Shown: positions 19,107-28,349, counted from the stretch's first letter. The stretch: DNA of 64,000 bases from Nocardia puris (GCF_003315035.1 NZ_QNRE01000009.1:232169-296168), one strand, 5' to 3'. The notes: generated by a model not told the origin, from the sequence alone. Numbers and translations: made by a program.

Positions 19107-21413
19107 ATGCGTCGCCACGGCCCCACCCAGGACATCGATGAATCCGCGTTGACGGTCACCCCGCCGAAGCGGCAGGCCGCGGGCGTGACGGCGGTCGCGG
19201 TGGCCCTGGCGCGCTCGGTGGAGGAGATGGGCGTGGTGCGCACCGCTCGCTCGCTGGCGCGGGTCAACCAGGCGCACGGCTTCGACTGCCCCGGCTGCGC
19301 GTGGCCCGAGCCCACCGGCCACCGCCGCCCCGCCGAATTCTGCGAGAACGGCGCGAAGGCCGTCGCGGAGGAGGCCACGCTGCGCACGGTCACCCCGGAG
19401 TTCTTCGCCGCGCACTCCGTCGCCGAGCTGGCGGAGAAATCCGGCTACTGGCTCGGGCAGCAGGGCAGGCTCACCCACCCGATGGTGCTGCGCCCCGGCG
19501 ACACCCACTACTCGCCGATCTCCTGGGACGAGGCCTACCAGCTGATCGCCGGCGAACTGCGCGCCCTGGACTCCCCCGACGAGGCCGTCTTCTACACCTC
19601 CGGCCGCACCGCCAACGAAACCGCCTTCCTGTACCAGCTGCTGGTGCGCAGTTTCGGGACCAACAACCTGCCCGACTGCTCGAACATGTGCCACGAGTCC
19701 TCGGGCACGGCGCTCACCGGCTCCATCGGCATCGGCAAGGGATCGGTGTCGATCGACGATTTCGCCGAGGCCGATCTGATCATCGTCGCGGGCCAGAACC
19801 CCGGCACCAACCACCCGCGCATGCTCAGCGCCCTGGCGGGTGCGAAGGCGGCGGGCGCGCGCGTGGTCGCGGTGAACCCGCTGCCCGAGACCGGTTTGCT
19901 CGGCTTCCGCGACCCGCAGACCGTCCGGGGCGTCACCACCGGGGTCCCCATTGCCGACGACTTCCTCCAGATCCGGCTCGGCGGCGATATGGCGCTGTTC
20001 CAGGGGCTGGGCAGGCTGCTGTTCGAGGCCGAGGACCGCGCGCCGGGCACGGTGATCGACCGCGCGTTCGTCGACGCGCACTGCGCCGGTTTCGCGGAGT
20101 ACGAAAAGCAGTGCCGCGACGTCGATCTCGACGTGGTGGAGCGGGCCACCGGACTCACCCGCGCCGAACTGGACCGCACGGCCGATCTGCTGGCCGGCGC
20201 GCGCAACGTCATCATCTGCTGGGCGATGGGACTCACCCAGCACACGCACGGCGTCGCCACCATCGAGGAGGCGACCAATCTGCTGTTGCTGCGCGGCATG
20301 ATCGGCAAACCGGGCGCGGGCGTGTGCCCGGTGCGCGGGCACTCCAACGTGCAGGGCGACCGCACCATGGGCATCTGGGAGAAGATGCCCGACACCTTCC
20401 TCGACGCGCTGGACCGCGAGTTCGGCATCACCAGCCCGCGCGCCCACGGCTACGACACCGTCCACGCGATCCGCGCCATGCGCGAGGGCCGGGCGCGCGT
20501 ATTCTTCGGCATGGGCGGCAATTTCGTCGCCGCGACACCCGACACCGAGGTCACGGAGGCGGCGCTGCGCGGCTGTTCGCTCACCGTGCAGGTGTCCACA
20601 AAACTCAACCGCAGCCACCTGGTGCACGGACGCACCGCGCTCATCCTGCCCACCCTGGGCCGCACCGACAAGGATCTGCGCGGCGGGGTGAAACAGCAGG
20701 TGTCGGTGGAGGATTCGATGTCGATGGTGCACCTGTCCACCGGGCGTCTGGACCCGGTCAGCGAGCACCTGCGCAGCGAGGTCGCCATCGTGTGTGAGCT
20801 GGCGCGGACACTGTTCGGGCCGGAACATCCGGTGCCGTGGGCGCGCTTCGCCGACGACTACGACGCCATCCGCGACGCGATCTCCCGGGTGGTGCCCGGC
20901 TGCGCCGACTACAACCGCCGGGTCCGCGCGCGCAACGGTTTCGTGCTGCCGCATCCCCCGCGCGACAGCCGGGAGTTCCGAACCACCACGGGCCGAGCGA
21001 ATTTCGCCGTCAACGAACTCACCTGGCTGCCCGTCCCCGAGGGCAGGCTGATCCTGCAGACACTGCGCAGCCACGACCAGTACAACACCACCATCTACGG
21101 CCTCGACGACCGCTACCGAGGCGTGCACGGCGGACGCAAAGTGGTGCTCGTCAATCCCGACGACCTCGCCGAATTCGGTTTCGCGGACGGGGAATTGGTC
21201 GACGTGGTGTCGGAATGGACCGACGGCGTCGAGCGGCGCGTGCGCGGATTCCGTCTCGTCGGCTACCCCACACCGCGCGGCAACGCCGCCGCCTACTACC
21301 CCGAGACCAACCCCCTGGTACCGCTGGATCACGTTGCCGCGCGGTCGAATACGCCGGTCTCGAAGGCCGTGGTGATCCGGCTGGAACGCCACGAGCACGA
21401 GGTGCGCGCATGA
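19107..21413 (+). CDS. FdhF/YdeP-type molybdopterin oxidoreductase alpha subunit
   Basis: 768 residues of the formate-dehydrogenase-like, bis-MGD molybdenum enzyme family. The N terminus has FDCPGCAWPEP, the shortened cysteine motif of the YdeP/FdhF-like branch, which lacks the usual four-cysteine iron-sulphur set. Molybdopterin motifs include SNMCHESSG, GQNPGTNHPRM, GKPGAGVCPVRGHSNVQGDR (about residue 400) and a C-terminal molybdopterin-dinucleotide domain. There is no selenocysteine signal. It is coupled to fdhD by a four-base ATGA overlap, which supports maturation by sulphur transfer. The substrate may be formate or another small acid. Confidence 0.9.
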   Translation: MRRHGPTQDIDESALTVTPPKRQAAGVTAVAVALARSVEEMGVVRTARSLARVNQAHGFDCPGCAWPEPTGHRRPAEFCENGAKAVAEEATLRTVTPEFFAAHSVAELAEKSGYWLGQQGRLTHPMVLRPGDTHYSPISWDEAYQLIAGELRALDSPDEAVFYTSGRTANETAFLYQLLVRSFGTNNLPDCSNMCHESSGTALTGSIGIGKGSVSIDDFAEADLIIVAGQNPGTNHPRMLSALAGAKAAGARVVAVNPLPETGLLGFRDPQTVRGVTTGVPIADDFLQIRLGGDMALFQGLGRLLFEAEDRAPGTVIDRAFVDAHCAGFAEYEKQCRDVDLDVVERATGLTRAELDRTADLLAGARNVIICWAMGLTQHTHGVATIEEATNLLLLRGMIGKPGAGVCPVRGHSNVQGDRTMGIWEKMPDTFLDALDREFGITSPRAHGYDTVHAIRAMREGRARVFFGMGGNFVAATPDTEVTEAALRGCSLTVQVSTKLNRSHLVHGRTALILPTLGRTDKDLRGGVKQQVSVEDSMSMVHLSTGRLDPVSEHLRSEVAIVCELARTLFGPEHPVPWARFADDYDAIRDAISRVVPGCADYNRRVRARNGFVLPHPPRDSREFRTTTGRANFAVNELTWLPVPEGRLILQTLRSHDQYNTTIYGLDDRYRGVHGGRKVVLVNPDDLAEFGFADGELVDVVSEWTDGVERRVRGFRLVGYPTPRGNAAAYYPETNPLVPLDHVAARSNTPVSKAVVIRLERHEHEVRA

Positions 21414-22246
21414 GTCGCGTCACCGCCCGCCGCCGCACCGTGCGCCTGTCGGCGTCGGGCGAGACACGCAGGCCCGACACGCTCGCGGTGGAGGAACCCC
21501 TGGAGATCCGCCTCGGGGGTCGCTCGCTCACCGTCACCATGCGCACCCCCGGTTCGGACATCGATCTCGTACACGGATTCCTGGTGAGCGAGAACATCAT
21601 CGGCGCCCCCGGCGACGTCGTGAGCGCCCGGTACTGCGCGGGCACCGACGACGAGGGCCGCAACACCTACAACGTGCTCGACATCGCCCTGCGCAACCCC
21701 GGCCCGGTGCCCACCCGCGCCTTCCTCACCACCGGCGCGTGCGGGCTCTGCGGCAAGACCGCGCTCGACGAGGTCCGCACCCGCACCCGCTTTCCCCTGC
21801 CGCGCGACTCCTTCACCGTCGACACCGATGTCCTGGCCGGGATGCCGGAAACGTTGCGCGACAAGCAATCCGTGTTCGACGCCACCGGCGGGCTGCACGC
21901 GGCGGGGCTGTTCGCGCCCGACGGCACGGTGCTCGCGGTGCGCGAGGACATCGGCAGGCACAACGCCGTGGACAAGGTGATCGGCTGGGCGTTGCGCGAA
22001 AACCGGGTCCCCGCACACGATCTGGTGCTCATCGTGAGCGGCCGGGCCTCCTTCGAGCTCGTGCAGAAGGCGCTGATGGCGGGCATCCCGATGCTGGGCG
22101 CGGTGTCGGCGCCGAGCTCACTGGCCGTCGATCTGGCCGACGAATCGGGTATGACGCTGGTGGGTTTCCTGCGCGGCGACACCATGAACGTCTACGCGGG
22201 CGCGCGACGCCTGCGCCATCGCCCGCTGGCGCGGCCCGCGAGCTGA
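21410..22246 (+). CDS. fdhD: Formate dehydrogenase accessory sulphurtransferase FdhD
   Basis: Moves sulphur from a cysteine desulphurase to the molybdenum cofactor of formate dehydrogenase. 278 residues. The active cysteine loop is TTGACGLCGKTAL (about residue 112), and later motifs VREDIGRHNAVDKVIGWAL and LIVSGRASFELVQKA are diagnostic. ATG at 21410 overlaps the stop codon of the upstream molybdoenzyme by four bases, so the two are translated together and FdhD almost certainly serves that enzyme. Confidence 0.97.
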   Translation: MSRVTARRRTVRLSASGETRRPDTLAVEEPLEIRLGGRSLTVTMRTPGSDIDLVHGFLVSENIIGAPGDVVSARYCAGTDDEGRNTYNVLDIALRNPGPVPTRAFLTTGACGLCGKTALDEVRTRTRFPLPRDSFTVDTDVLAGMPETLRDKQSVFDATGGLHAAGLFAPDGTVLAVREDIGRHNAVDKVIGWALRENRVPAHDLVLIVSGRASFELVQKALMAGIPMLGAVSAPSSLAVDLADESGMTLVGFLRGDTMNVYAGARRLRHRPLARPAS

Positions 22247-22373
22247 CGGTATTGCCCACGGCGCGGGGCCGTTCTACGGTGACATCACCCGGTCGTCACC
22301 CGGAGCGTGCCCGGCGACGCCGTGTCACGGTCTCCGGCCGGACGGACCTGCCTCAGCGCGAACGGAGACCCTC

Positions 22374-22907
22374 ATGCGCTTCTCGGTGGACAACAAACGC
22401 GGCGGCGTCCGCGTGCGAATGAACTTCGAACAGCATCGCCACCGCTGGCTCGCCGTCCGAATCATGCTGGGAATCCTGGCTTTTCAGGGCATCGTGATCG
22501 GCCTGTGGGCGGTGTTCGCGCCGCACTCCTGGTACACCAGCTTCCCCGGGTTCGGGATGCGGTGGATCTCGGCGGACGGCCCGTTCAACCATCACCTGGC
22601 CGGGGATGTCGGCGCGTTCTTCCTCGCGCTCGGCGCGATCAGCGCGTTCGCGCTGTGGCGCGGCGGCAGCGCATTGGCCCAGGCCGCCGGGCTGGGCTGG
22701 CTGGTCTTCGCCGTACCGCACTTCATCTATCACGCCTCGCACAAACCCGAGGCGCTGGGCGCGGCGAGCTTCACGATCAGCCTGCTGGCGGCGGCCGCGC
22801 TGGTGGCACTGGGCCTGGCCGTCCTGCTGATCACCCCGCGCGGGGCGCAGGTACCCGACCCGAAACCGATCGAGTTCCGTCTCCCGCGCCGCCGCGGCAC
22901 GCGCTGA
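22374..22907 (+). CDS. Four-helix membrane protein, unknown function
   Basis: 177 residues with four predicted membrane helices: IMLGILAFQGIVIGLWAVFA, DVGAFFLALGAISAFALW, AAGLGWLVFAVPHFIYHAS and a last one ending LVALGLAVLLI. Between the first two lies WYTSFPGFGMRWI, and the C-terminal tail is basic. A conserved-looking HF-YHASH motif follows helix 3. I do not recognise a characterised family. CGGAGACC seven bases before ATG 22374 supports the start. Confidence 0.75.
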   Translation: MRFSVDNKRGGVRVRMNFEQHRHRWLAVRIMLGILAFQGIVIGLWAVFAPHSWYTSFPGFGMRWISADGPFNHHLAGDVGAFFLALGAISAFALWRGGSALAQAAGLGWLVFAVPHFIYHASHKPEALGAASFTISLLAAAALVALGLAVLLITPRGAQVPDPKPIEFRLPRRRGTR

Positions 22908-22926
22908 GCGCGGACAGGCGCGTTGC

Positions 22927-22950
22927 GGCGTCGGCCGACGGGCCGACGCC
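22927..22950 (-). terminator. Hairpin after the integration host factor gene
   Basis: A perfect 10-bp stem (22927-22936 with 22941-22950) and four-base loop begins 24 bases past the mihF stop on the minus strand. No T-tract follows. The converging membrane-protein gene ends at 22907, so the hairpin may serve both strands. Confidence 0.6.
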
Positions 22951-22973
22951 GAGCGCCTCGAAGCAGGCCGCGC

Positions 22974-23288
22974 TCAGGCGTCGAGCGCCTTGAGCAGCGC
23001 CTCGCGCTGACGGGCGCCGAGTCCGCCGATGCGACGGTCCTCCGGGATCTCGGCCTGATCCATGAGCTTGGCCGCCTTGACCGGGCCGACTCCGGGCAGC
23101 GCCTTGATGACGGCGGCGACCTTGGTCTTCTTCACCAGATCGTCGGACTCCGCCTTCTTCAGCAGGTCGGCGACCGAGACCTTGCCTTCCTTCACCTTGC
23201 CGATCAGCTCCGAGCGCGCCTTGCGCACCGCGGCCGCTTTGGCCAACGCTTCGGTGCGCTGTTCCGCGGTCATCGTGGGCAGTGCCAT
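22974..23288 (-). CDS. mihF: Actinobacterial integration host factor
   Basis: A nucleoid protein that binds and bends DNA and is needed for phage integration and supercoiling control. 104 residues, matching the short form. The sequence begins MALPTMTAEQRTEALAKAA and contains LIGKVKEGKVSVADLL and the helix-hairpin-like VIKALPGVGPVKAAKLMDQA, then RRIGGLGARQREALL, the family signatures. ATG at 23288 is the usual family start, and the longer open frame upstream crosses a divergent gene. In mycobacteria this gene lies elsewhere, so the setting is local. Confidence 0.95.
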   Translation of the reverse strand: MALPTMTAEQRTEALAKAAAVRKARSELIGKVKEGKVSVADLLKKAESDDLVKKTKVAAVIKALPGVGPVKAAKLMDQAEIPEDRRIGGLGARQREALLKALDA

Positions 23289-23471
23289 GTCTCCTCCGCT
23301 TTCACTCGTCACTCGAACATCTGGTTGACCGCACCGAGTAAACAGCACGGCACCGTAGACGCTACGCCGACACACCGGTCGGCGTGGCCGATGAGTTTTC
23401 CCGCGCATCGCCGTCTGAACGGGTGAGCGACCCGCGTGAACCGGGTCGCAGCGACGAAAGGAAGCATCGCC

Positions 23472-24080
23472 ATGGAACTGTCCCTGACCCAGTTCATCTC
23501 CCTCGACGGCGTCTACCAGGCCCCCGGCGGGCCCGAGGAGGATCCCTCGGACGGTTTCACGCAGGGCGGCTGGACGGCCCCGTTCGTCGATGAAGGCTTC
23601 GGCTCGTTCGTCGATTCGGCCTTCGCGCGGGCCGACGCGTTCCTGTTCGGCAGGCGCACCTACGACATCTTCGCCTCGTACTGGCCGAAGGTGGGCGACG
23701 AAGAGCCGGTCGCCAAGGCGTTCAACGCGCTGCCGAAATACGTCGCCTCCCGCACGCTCGACCGCGCGGACTGGGCCGGCACCGAGATACTGGGCGGCGA
23801 CGTGGTCGAGCAGGTCGAGGCGCTGAAGCAGCGTCCGGGGCGCGAACTCCAGATGCACGGCAGCGGTGGCCTGGCGCAGACGCTGCTGGCCGCCGGGCTG
23901 ATCGACACGCTGTACCTGCTCACCTTCCCGGTGGTGCTGGGCAACGGCAGGCGTCTGTTCCCCGCGGGCGCCGCGCCGACCCGATTCCGGCTCGCCGAAT
24001 CACGGACCACCGGCACCGGAGTCGTGCTCGGCACCTACCGCGCCGACGGCGCACCGGCGTACGGCCTGATCGGCGAGTGA
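23472..24080 (+). CDS. RibD C-terminal/dihydrofolate reductase-like protein
   Basis: 202 residues. MELSLTQFISLDGVYQAPGG at the start, FGRRTYDIFASYWPKV in the middle, LQMHGSGGLAQTLLAAGLID and FPVVLGNGRRLFP are the repeated motifs of the single-domain RibD-C proteins that adopt the DHFR fold. Such stand-alone paralogues bind NADPH but have few known substrates. The start is ATG at 23472, with GAAAGGAAG upstream; the first twelve codons of the longer frame are leader. It is divergent from mihF. Confidence 0.9.
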   Translation: MELSLTQFISLDGVYQAPGGPEEDPSDGFTQGGWTAPFVDEGFGSFVDSAFARADAFLFGRRTYDIFASYWPKVGDEEPVAKAFNALPKYVASRTLDRADWAGTEILGGDVVEQVEALKQRPGRELQMHGSGGLAQTLLAAGLIDTLYLLTFPVVLGNGRRLFPAGAAPTRFRLAESRTTGTGVVLGTYRADGAPAYGLIGE

Positions 24081-24275
24081 CCTGCGTAACACCCGGCCCC
24101 ACTCCGACGACAGCATGTACGACAGCTTCACCACGGGATCGAGGTTCAACGGCGAACCAGGGGATCAACGGCGCTCCCCGACCCCGCGATCCCGCCGAAG
24201 CCGCGACCGGCAGAGCGCACACTGCTACCCTGCGAACTGAAACACGTTACATTTTTCCGTTCACAGAGGTGTGCC

Positions 24276-24653
24276 ATGACACGACAGATCCGGGATGTGG
24301 TCGAGCAGTACGTCAAGCTCGTCGGCTCCGGCCCCACCGACGCCATCGTCGAGCTGTACGCGCCCGACGCCACGGTCGAGGACCCGATCGGCACCCCCGT
24401 GCGCCACGGCCACGAACCCATCCGCGAGTTCTACGACGTGATCGCGGCCCTGGACCGCTCCACCACCCTGCACGCCGACACCGTCCGCATCGCGGGCAAC
24501 CACGCCGCCTTCATGTTCGACATCGTCACCAAGGTCGGCGACCAGACGTTCACGCTGACCCCCATCGACGTCATGGAATTCGACGACGAAGGCCGCATCA
24601 CCACAATGCGAGCGTATTGGAGTCAGGACGATATGCGTATCGAACCGGCCTGA
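24276..24653 (+). CDS. Ketosteroid isomerase-like (SnoaL/NTF2 fold) protein
   Basis: 125 residues of the NTF2-like fold. VVEQYVKLVGSGPTDAIVEL, then YAPDATVEDPIGT, HGHEPIREFYD and YWSQDDMRI align with Delta5-3-ketosteroid isomerase: Tyr near residue 12, Asp near 36 (in VEDP) and the later acidic face are in the expected places. Steroid catabolism is common in mycolata, but no other steroid gene lies here except the decayed desaturase, so the substrate is open. GAGGTG precedes the ATG. Confidence 0.8.
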   Translation: MTRQIRDVVEQYVKLVGSGPTDAIVELYAPDATVEDPIGTPVRHGHEPIREFYDVIAALDRSTTLHADTVRIAGNHAAFMFDIVTKVGDQTFTLTPIDVMEFDDEGRITTMRAYWSQDDMRIEPA

Positions 24654-24661
24654 GAAACTTT

Positions 24662-24691
24662 CGACGCCGCACCGAATCCGGTGCGGCGTCG
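24662..24691 (+). terminator. Terminator after the isomerase-like gene
   Basis: A perfect 13-bp stem (24662-24674 with 24679-24691) and four-base loop starts 9 bases after the stop codon and is followed by a pyrimidine run CTTGTCTCGTC, close to a Rho-independent terminator. The converging small gene ends at 24727. Confidence 0.75.
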
Positions 24692-24726
24692 CTTGTCTCG
24701 TCGGCCGGACCGCACCGACCGGCTCG

Positions 24727-24954
24727 TCACCCGCGGCGGCGCAGATACGCGTAGAGGACGAAGTTGCCCGGGGTGACATCCATGCTCGAGATGTTCACCA
24801 GCTCCCACCCGAAGTGCTCGTCCAACCACTCGACGCAGACGAGCATCGCCGACACCCTGCCTTGGTAGTCGTCATCGAGCAGGGCGGACCCCAACGGGAA
24901 CGTGGTCTGCGCCGTCGCGCTGACAGCCAGGTACTTGTGCTGATACGTCCGCAT
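24727..24954 (-). CDS. Small hypothetical protein
   Basis: 75 residues beginning MRTYQHKYLAVSATAQTTFP, with VSAMLVCVEWLDEHFGWELV and VTPGNFVLYAYLRRRG. The amphipathic, non-repetitive composition and ordinary codon use suggest a real gene. It resembles short actinobacterial proteins of unknown role with an alternating strand/helix pattern. ATG at 24954 is preferred to the TTG three codons upstream. It lies just past clpX on the same strand but 100 bases away, so a shared transcript is possible and not shown. Confidence 0.6.
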   Translation of the reverse strand: MRTYQHKYLAVSATAQTTFPLGSALLDDDYQGRVSAMLVCVEWLDEHFGWELVNISSMDVTPGNFVLYAYLRRRG

Positions 24955-25060
24955 GTCGACCAACCGTTGAGGATGGCGACCGCATCCAGGACCCGTTCGG
25001 GCCCCACCGGATGCAGCGGTGGGGACGGCTGCACGTGCTATCGATCCCCCCGGGCGCGCC

Positions 25061-26341
25061 TTACGCCGACTTCTCGCGGCGTTCGGTGCGCTGTGCCTTG
25101 CGCGGCACGATGGTGGGCAGCACGTTGTCGTTGACGGTGTCGGCGTTCACGACCACCTTGGCGACGTCGTCGCGGCTGGGGATGTCGTACATCACCGGCA
25201 GCAGGACCTCTTCCATGATGGCGCGCAGGCCGCGGGCGCCGGTGCCGCGCAGGATGGCCTGGTCGGCGACGGCCTCGAGTGCGTCCTGGGTGAACTCCAG
25301 ATCCACGCCGTCCATCTCGAACAGCCGGATGTACTGCTTGACCAGCGCGTTCTTCGGCTCCGACAGGATCTTGACCAGCGATTCCTTGTCCAGGTTCGTC
25401 ACCGACGCCACGACGGGCAGGCGGCCGATGAACTCCGGGATCAGACCGAACTTGATCAGGTCCTCGGGCATGACCTCGGCGAAGTGGTCGGTGGTGTCGA
25501 TCTCCGCCTTGGAGCGGACCTCGGCGCCGAAGCCGATGCCGCGGTGGCCGGTGCGGTCGGAGATGATCTTCTCCAGGCCGGCGAACGCGCCCGCGACGAT
25601 GAAAAGCACGTTGGTGGTGTCGATCTGGATGAATTCCTGGTGCGGGTGCTTGCGCCCGCCCTGCGGCGGCACGCTGGCCTGGGTACCCTCCAGGATCTTC
25701 AGCAGCGCCTGCTGCACGCCCTCACCGGAGACGTCGCGGGTGATCGACGGGTTCTCGCTCTTGCGGGCGATCTTGTCGACCTCGTCGATGTAGATGATGC
25801 CGGTCTCGGCGCGCTTGACGTCGTAGTCGGCGGCCTGGATCAGCTTGAGCAGAATGTTCTCCACGTCCTCGCCGACGTAGCCCGCCTCGGTGAGCGCGGT
25901 GGCGTCGGCGATGGCGAACGGGACGTTGAGCATCTTGGCCAGCGTCTGCGCCAGGTAGGTCTTGCCGCAGCCGGTCGGGCCGAGCATCAGGATGTTCGAC
26001 TTGTGCAGCTCGACGGTCTCACCGCGGCTGTCGCGGCCCTTGTCACCGGCCTGGATGCGCTTGTAGTGGTTGTACACGGCCACCGCGAGGGTGCGCTTGG
26101 CGGTGTCCTGGCCGATGACGTAATTCTCCAGGAAGTCGCGGATCTCGGCCGGCTTGGGCAGCTCGTCGAGCTTCACCTCGCTCGACTCGGCCAGCTCCTC
26201 CTCGATGATCTCGTTGCAGAGATCGATGCACTCGTCGCAGATGTACACGCCTGGTCCCGCGATGAGCTTCTTGACCTGCTTCTGGCTCTTTCCGCAGAAC
26301 GAGCACTTGAGCAGATCGCCGCCGTCTCCGATGCGCGCCAT
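25061..26341 (-). CDS. clpX: ATP-dependent Clp protease unfoldase ClpX
   Basis: Hexameric AAA+ unfoldase that feeds substrates to ClpP1P2. 426 residues. An N-terminal zinc-binding domain has CSFCGK and CDECIDLC. Walker A is LGPTGCGKTYLA (about residue 119), Walker B IIYIDEVDKIA, pore loop GYVGED, and the ClpP-docking loop is IGFGAE. ATG at 26341 opens MARIGDGGDLLKCSFCG, the family start. It is transcribed after clpP2 with a 440-base gap, so it probably has its own promoter. Confidence 0.98.
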   Translation of the reverse strand: MARIGDGGDLLKCSFCGKSQKQVKKLIAGPGVYICDECIDLCNEIIEEELAESSEVKLDELPKPAEIRDFLENYVIGQDTAKRTLAVAVYNHYKRIQAGDKGRDSRGETVELHKSNILMLGPTGCGKTYLAQTLAKMLNVPFAIADATALTEAGYVGEDVENILLKLIQAADYDVKRAETGIIYIDEVDKIARKSENPSITRDVSGEGVQQALLKILEGTQASVPPQGGRKHPHQEFIQIDTTNVLFIVAGAFAGLEKIISDRTGHRGIGFGAEVRSKAEIDTTDHFAEVMPEDLIKFGLIPEFIGRLPVVASVTNLDKESLVKILSEPKNALVKQYIRLFEMDGVDLEFTQDALEAVADQAILRGTGARGLRAIMEEVLLPVMYDIPSRDDVAKVVVNADTVNDNVLPTIVPRKAQRTERREKSA

Positions 26342-26781
26342 CTCGTGGGTCCCTACTTCCTTGTCCGCGTGCAACCGTCCGTCCAGGTTGCCAGCAATCC
26401 GCCGAACTCGGGTGTAATCGCGAACACTTCGAGTTATCGCGGCGGGTCGAGCGTTGCCGTCAACCAAGAGACCAGGTCCCTAGCTTGACCGTACCCGGTG
26501 TGCGCGATGGAGGTCGACAACTCGCGCATGTTTCTCGCCGGGCCTGTGCGAGTTATCACGACATCAGAACACGTTCCGCGAGTCGTGCCCCCCGCCGGGG
26601 CGGCCGATCGTCCGGCGTGTCCGTTTCCCGCGACGAAATTCGCCGCGTTTGCGGAATGCAATTCACCCCGGTCCGCAGGGCCGGCCGGGCGGCGCGTTCT
26701 CGCGCACACCGCACGGCCGAATCCCGGACCGACCGGAGCGATTCGCGAGCGAGGGCCGCCGGAGCCGCCGCCCGCGACCAC
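26342..26781. other. Gap between clpP2 and clpX
   Basis: About 440 bases with no convincing gene; short frames on the plus strand lack ribosome sites. The gap should hold the clpP2 3' end and a clpX promoter on the minus strand, but I find no clear -35/-10 pair or hairpin. Confidence 0.5.
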
Positions 26782-27450
26782 TCACTTCTTCTGCGCGCTG
26801 AGCTTGCGGTAGTCGAACACCTGGTCGATGATCCCGTAGTCCTTGGCCTCCTCGGCCGTCAGGATCTTGTCGCGGTCGGTGTCCTTGCGGATGGTGTCCG
26901 CGTCCTTGCCGGTGTGGCGCGCCAGCGTGGTCTCCATCAGGCGGCGCATGCGCTCGATCTCGGCGGCCTGGATCTCCAGGTCCGACACCTGACCCTGGAT
27001 GCCACCCTCCAGCGCGGGCTGGTGGATGAGCACGCGGGCGTTGGGCAGGCAGGCGCGCTTGCCGGGGGTGCCCGCGGCCAGCAGCACGGCCGCGGCCGAA
27101 GCGGCCTGGCCCAGGCAGACGGTCGCGACGTCGGCGCGCACGTACTGCATGGTGTCGTAGATCGCCATCAGCGAGGTGAACGAGCCGCCGGGCGAGTTGA
27201 TGTACATGGTGATGTCGCGGTCGGGGTCCAGCGACTCCAGCACCAGCAGCTGCGCCATCACGTCGTTGGCCGACGCGTCGTCCACCTGCACGCCGAGGAA
27301 GATGATGCGCTCCTCGAACAGCTTGTTGTACGGGTTGGACTCCTTCACGCCGAAGCTGGAGTGCTCGATGAAGGAGGGCAGGATGTAGCGCGACTGCGGT
27401 GAGTTCGGCGCGATGCCGGACAGTCCGGCGCGGGGGTCGATCAGAGCCAT
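26782..27450 (-). CDS. clpP2: ATP-dependent Clp protease proteolytic subunit 2
   Basis: Serine protease subunit that pairs with ClpP1 in a mixed tetradecamer in actinobacteria. 222 residues. The catalytic Ser lies in CLGQAASAAAVLLAAG, the His in ARVLIHQPALEG and the Asp in KDTDRDKILTAEEA. The N-terminal processing segment before SRYILPSFIEHS is typical of ClpP2. The gene starts 55 bases after clpP1, so the pair forms an operon, as in mycobacteria, where both subunits are essential. Confidence 0.97.
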   Translation of the reverse strand: MALIDPRAGLSGIAPNSPQSRYILPSFIEHSSFGVKESNPYNKLFEERIIFLGVQVDDASANDVMAQLLVLESLDPDRDITMYINSPGGSFTSLMAIYDTMQYVRADVATVCLGQAASAAAVLLAAGTPGKRACLPNARVLIHQPALEGGIQGQVSDLEIQAAEIERMRRLMETTLARHTGKDADTIRKDTDRDKILTAEEAKDYGIIDQVFDYRKLSAQKK

Positions 27451-27505
27451 TTCGTCTCCAAAGTCTGTGTGTTCGACGGCGATTGGGTGCGGCGCTGGCC
27501 GCGGC

Positions 27506-28123
27506 TCACCCGGCCGAGCCGTTGGTGGCGGCGGGGTTCGCGCCCCTGATCACGTGATCGATGAAGCCGTACTCGAGGGCTTCCTGCGCCGTGAACCAGC
27601 GGTCGCGATCGGCATCGGCGGCGACCTGCTCCACGGACTGGCCGGTGTGCAGGGCCTGCAACTCGTTGAGTTCCTGCTTCAGACGGACGAACTGCTCGGC
27701 CATGATGGCGATATCGGCCGCCGAACCACCGATGCCCGCCGACGGCTGGTGCATCATGATCCGCGCGTGCGGCAGCGCGTGGCGCTTGCCCTTGGTGCCC
27801 GCGGTGAGCAGGAACTGGCCCATCGAGGCGGCCAGGCCCAGACCGTAGGTGGCGATATCGCACGCGGCCAGCTGCATGGTGTCGTAGATGGCCATGCCCG
27901 CCGACACCGAGCCGCCCGGCGAGTTGATGTAGAGCGCGATGTCCTTGGTGGGATCCTCCGCCGAGAGCAGCAGGATCTGCGCGCACAGCTTGTTCGCGAT
28001 GTCGTCGTCGACCTGGGTGCCGAGGAAGATGATGCGCTCGCGCAGCAGGCGCTCGTACACCGAGTCACTGAGATTGAGACCAGCAGTCGCGGATGTCATG
28101 ACCCCTGCCTGGTTGTTCGTCAC
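27506..28123 (-). CDS. clpP1: ATP-dependent Clp protease proteolytic subunit 1
   Basis: 205 residues. Catalytic Ser in GLGLAASMGQFLLTAG, His in ARIMMHQPSAGIGGS and Asp in DADRDRWFTAQEA. The start is either GTG 28123 or ATG 28099 (MTSATAGLNLSDS); both have purine-rich sequence upstream, and ClpP1 is processed at its N terminus anyway. First gene of the clpP1-clpP2 pair, downstream of tig. A perfect inverted repeat at 28171-28186 lies in the leader. Confidence 0.97.
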   Translation of the reverse strand: MTNNQAGVMTSATAGLNLSDSVYERLLRERIIFLGTQVDDDIANKLCAQILLLSAEDPTKDIALYINSPGGSVSAGMAIYDTMQLAACDIATYGLGLAASMGQFLLTAGTKGKRHALPHARIMMHQPSAGIGGSAADIAIMAEQFVRLKQELNELQALHTGQSVEQVAADADRDRWFTAQEALEYGFIDHVIRGANPAATNGSAG

Positions 28124-28219
28124 GGATACCTGCCTTCTCTTCGCACCGGCTTGTCACTGAAAGCTACACAGCGCGCCTCGGCGCGCAGCTCTCAACGGTT
28201 CGTTGTCACAAACACTAAC

Positions 28220-28259
28220 GAAGTAGGGCGGCACCGAACTTCCGGTACCGCCCTACTTC
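28220..28259 (-). terminator. Terminator between tig and clpP1
   Basis: A 12-bp stem (28220-28231 with 28248-28259), extended inward past one mismatch by four further pairs, lies about 90 bases past the tig stop. On the minus strand GTTAGTGTTTGTG follows, moderately T-rich. It separates tig from clpP1, whose own promoter must lie between 28220 and 28123. Confidence 0.75.
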
Positions 28260-28349
28260 TCTCACAGCAGAACTTCGGGCGCGCCCCGGCCGGACGCACC
28301 GGCCGTCGCGGCGGCACACGAAAGCCCGTCACGCTGTGGATTCACGGAT

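Noticed and set aside
18852..21398. 848-codon minus frame opposite the molybdoenzyme
   Set aside because: It is an antisense shadow with biased composition; the plus strand has clear FdhF motifs.
28171..28186. ClgR operator before clpP1
   Set aside because: A perfect GCGCGCC/GGCGCGC repeat lies there, but it does not fit the CGC-N5-GCG spacing I know for ClgR sites, and high-G+C chance palindromes are common.
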